This document shows positions 5,256 to 5,377 of a stretch of DNA of 5,377 nucleotides, piece after piece. Each line of letters opens with the position of its first letter. The stretch's first letter is position 1. The position numbers and the translations under genes were made by a program. The notes beneath the pieces were generated by a model that was not told the DNA's origin, ran no database searches, and saw only the letters and a list, made by a program, of their open reading frames with translations. Origin of the DNA: JACPWY01 sp964603655 (GTDB lineage Bacteria; Bdellovibrionota; FAC87; UBA2466); the NCBI GenBank assembly GCA_964603655.1, contig CAZRVZ010000199.1, forward strand, positions 1 through 5,377, in the 5' to 3' direction.

Positions 5256-5377
5256 CAACTCGTGACTATCCCAGCCAAAGGGTTGAAAGGTCTAACTCTA
5301 TGTCGTTAAAGGGTTCTATCCTTGCCTTTTCTTCTCCTCCGTAAACACCCGTCTCCGTCCATTTCGATGAGTTTTCG

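Larger units (their letters stand above)
4767..5377. other. Gene-poor 611-base stretch with short repeats
   Basis: No frame on either strand combines a start codon, a ribosome binding site and a recognisable protein. The longer open stretches (for example 4952-5143 and 5073-5258 on the minus strand) have no family motif or upstream Shine-Dalgarno. No convincing hairpin followed by a T-run was found after the antitoxin, so its terminator is unidentified. The stretch contains a 10-bp inverted pair, a 13-bp direct repeat, a GTCTAA/TTAGAC palindrome and an 18-bp tandem duplication, described separately. Such a patchwork behind a toxin-antitoxin module is consistent with decayed accessory DNA, but nothing identifies its source. 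Confidence 0.6.

Noticed and set aside
5073..5258. Minus-strand frame containing SEVGLFSEVGLF and AYRSINWQRARGIRG
   Set aside because: The repeated hexapeptide is only the 18-bp duplication read backwards; there is no start signal and no domain I can name with confidence.
5306..5377. Minus-strand frame at the right edge (RKLIEMDGDG, then CLRRRRKGKDRTL) as a HicA-like toxin start
   Set aside because: The resemblance to the HicA pattern L-I-x-x-x-G...R-x-x-G-S-H is loose, the G-S-H motif is absent and a stop follows after 23 codons.

Overview
The window is the end of a bacterial TCA-cycle operon followed by a small toxin-antitoxin module and about 600 bases of apparently non-coding sequence. 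All five metabolic genes lie on the + strand in the order icd (5'-truncated by the window edge), mdh, sucC, sucD, ndk. The proteins are typical bacterial forms: NADP-type isocitrate dehydrogenase, LDH-like malate dehydrogenase, both succinyl-CoA synthetase subunits and nucleoside diphosphate kinase. This clustering, the LDH-like MDH and the strong Shine-Dalgarno sites suggest a Gram-negative bacterium, possibly deltaproteobacterial-like or from a related uncultured phylum. That placement is low-confidence inference, because no rRNA or marker gene is present.

Layout: 2-709 icd (partial); 710-780 a gap with 9-bp tandem repeats and the mdh ribosome binding site; 781-1716 mdh; 1713-1730 a possible 5-codon minicistron bridging mdh and sucC; 1727-2899 sucC; 2896-3786 sucD, overlapping sucC by ATGA; 3791-4189 ndk. 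At 4190 the character changes. A near-consensus promoter (4211-4239) overlaid with helically phased repeats drives a BrnT-type toxin (4247-4525) and an overlapping ribbon-helix-helix antitoxin (4491-4766). From 4767 to 5377 no gene is convincing; only short direct, tandem and inverted repeats are seen.

Functionally, Icd makes 2-oxoglutarate, Mdh interconverts malate and oxaloacetate, SucCD interconverts succinyl-CoA and succinate with nucleoside triphosphate formation, and Ndk equilibrates the nucleoside triphosphates that SucCD may produce. Tight spacing and start/stop overlaps from mdh to ndk imply co-transcription and translational coupling. The toxin-antitoxin pair is an accessory addition directly behind ndk, with visibly lower G+C.

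I found no clearly new multi-gene system. The points most worth checking are the promoter, operator and start arrangement of the toxin gene, which predicts a nearly leaderless mRNA, and the minicistron between mdh and sucC.
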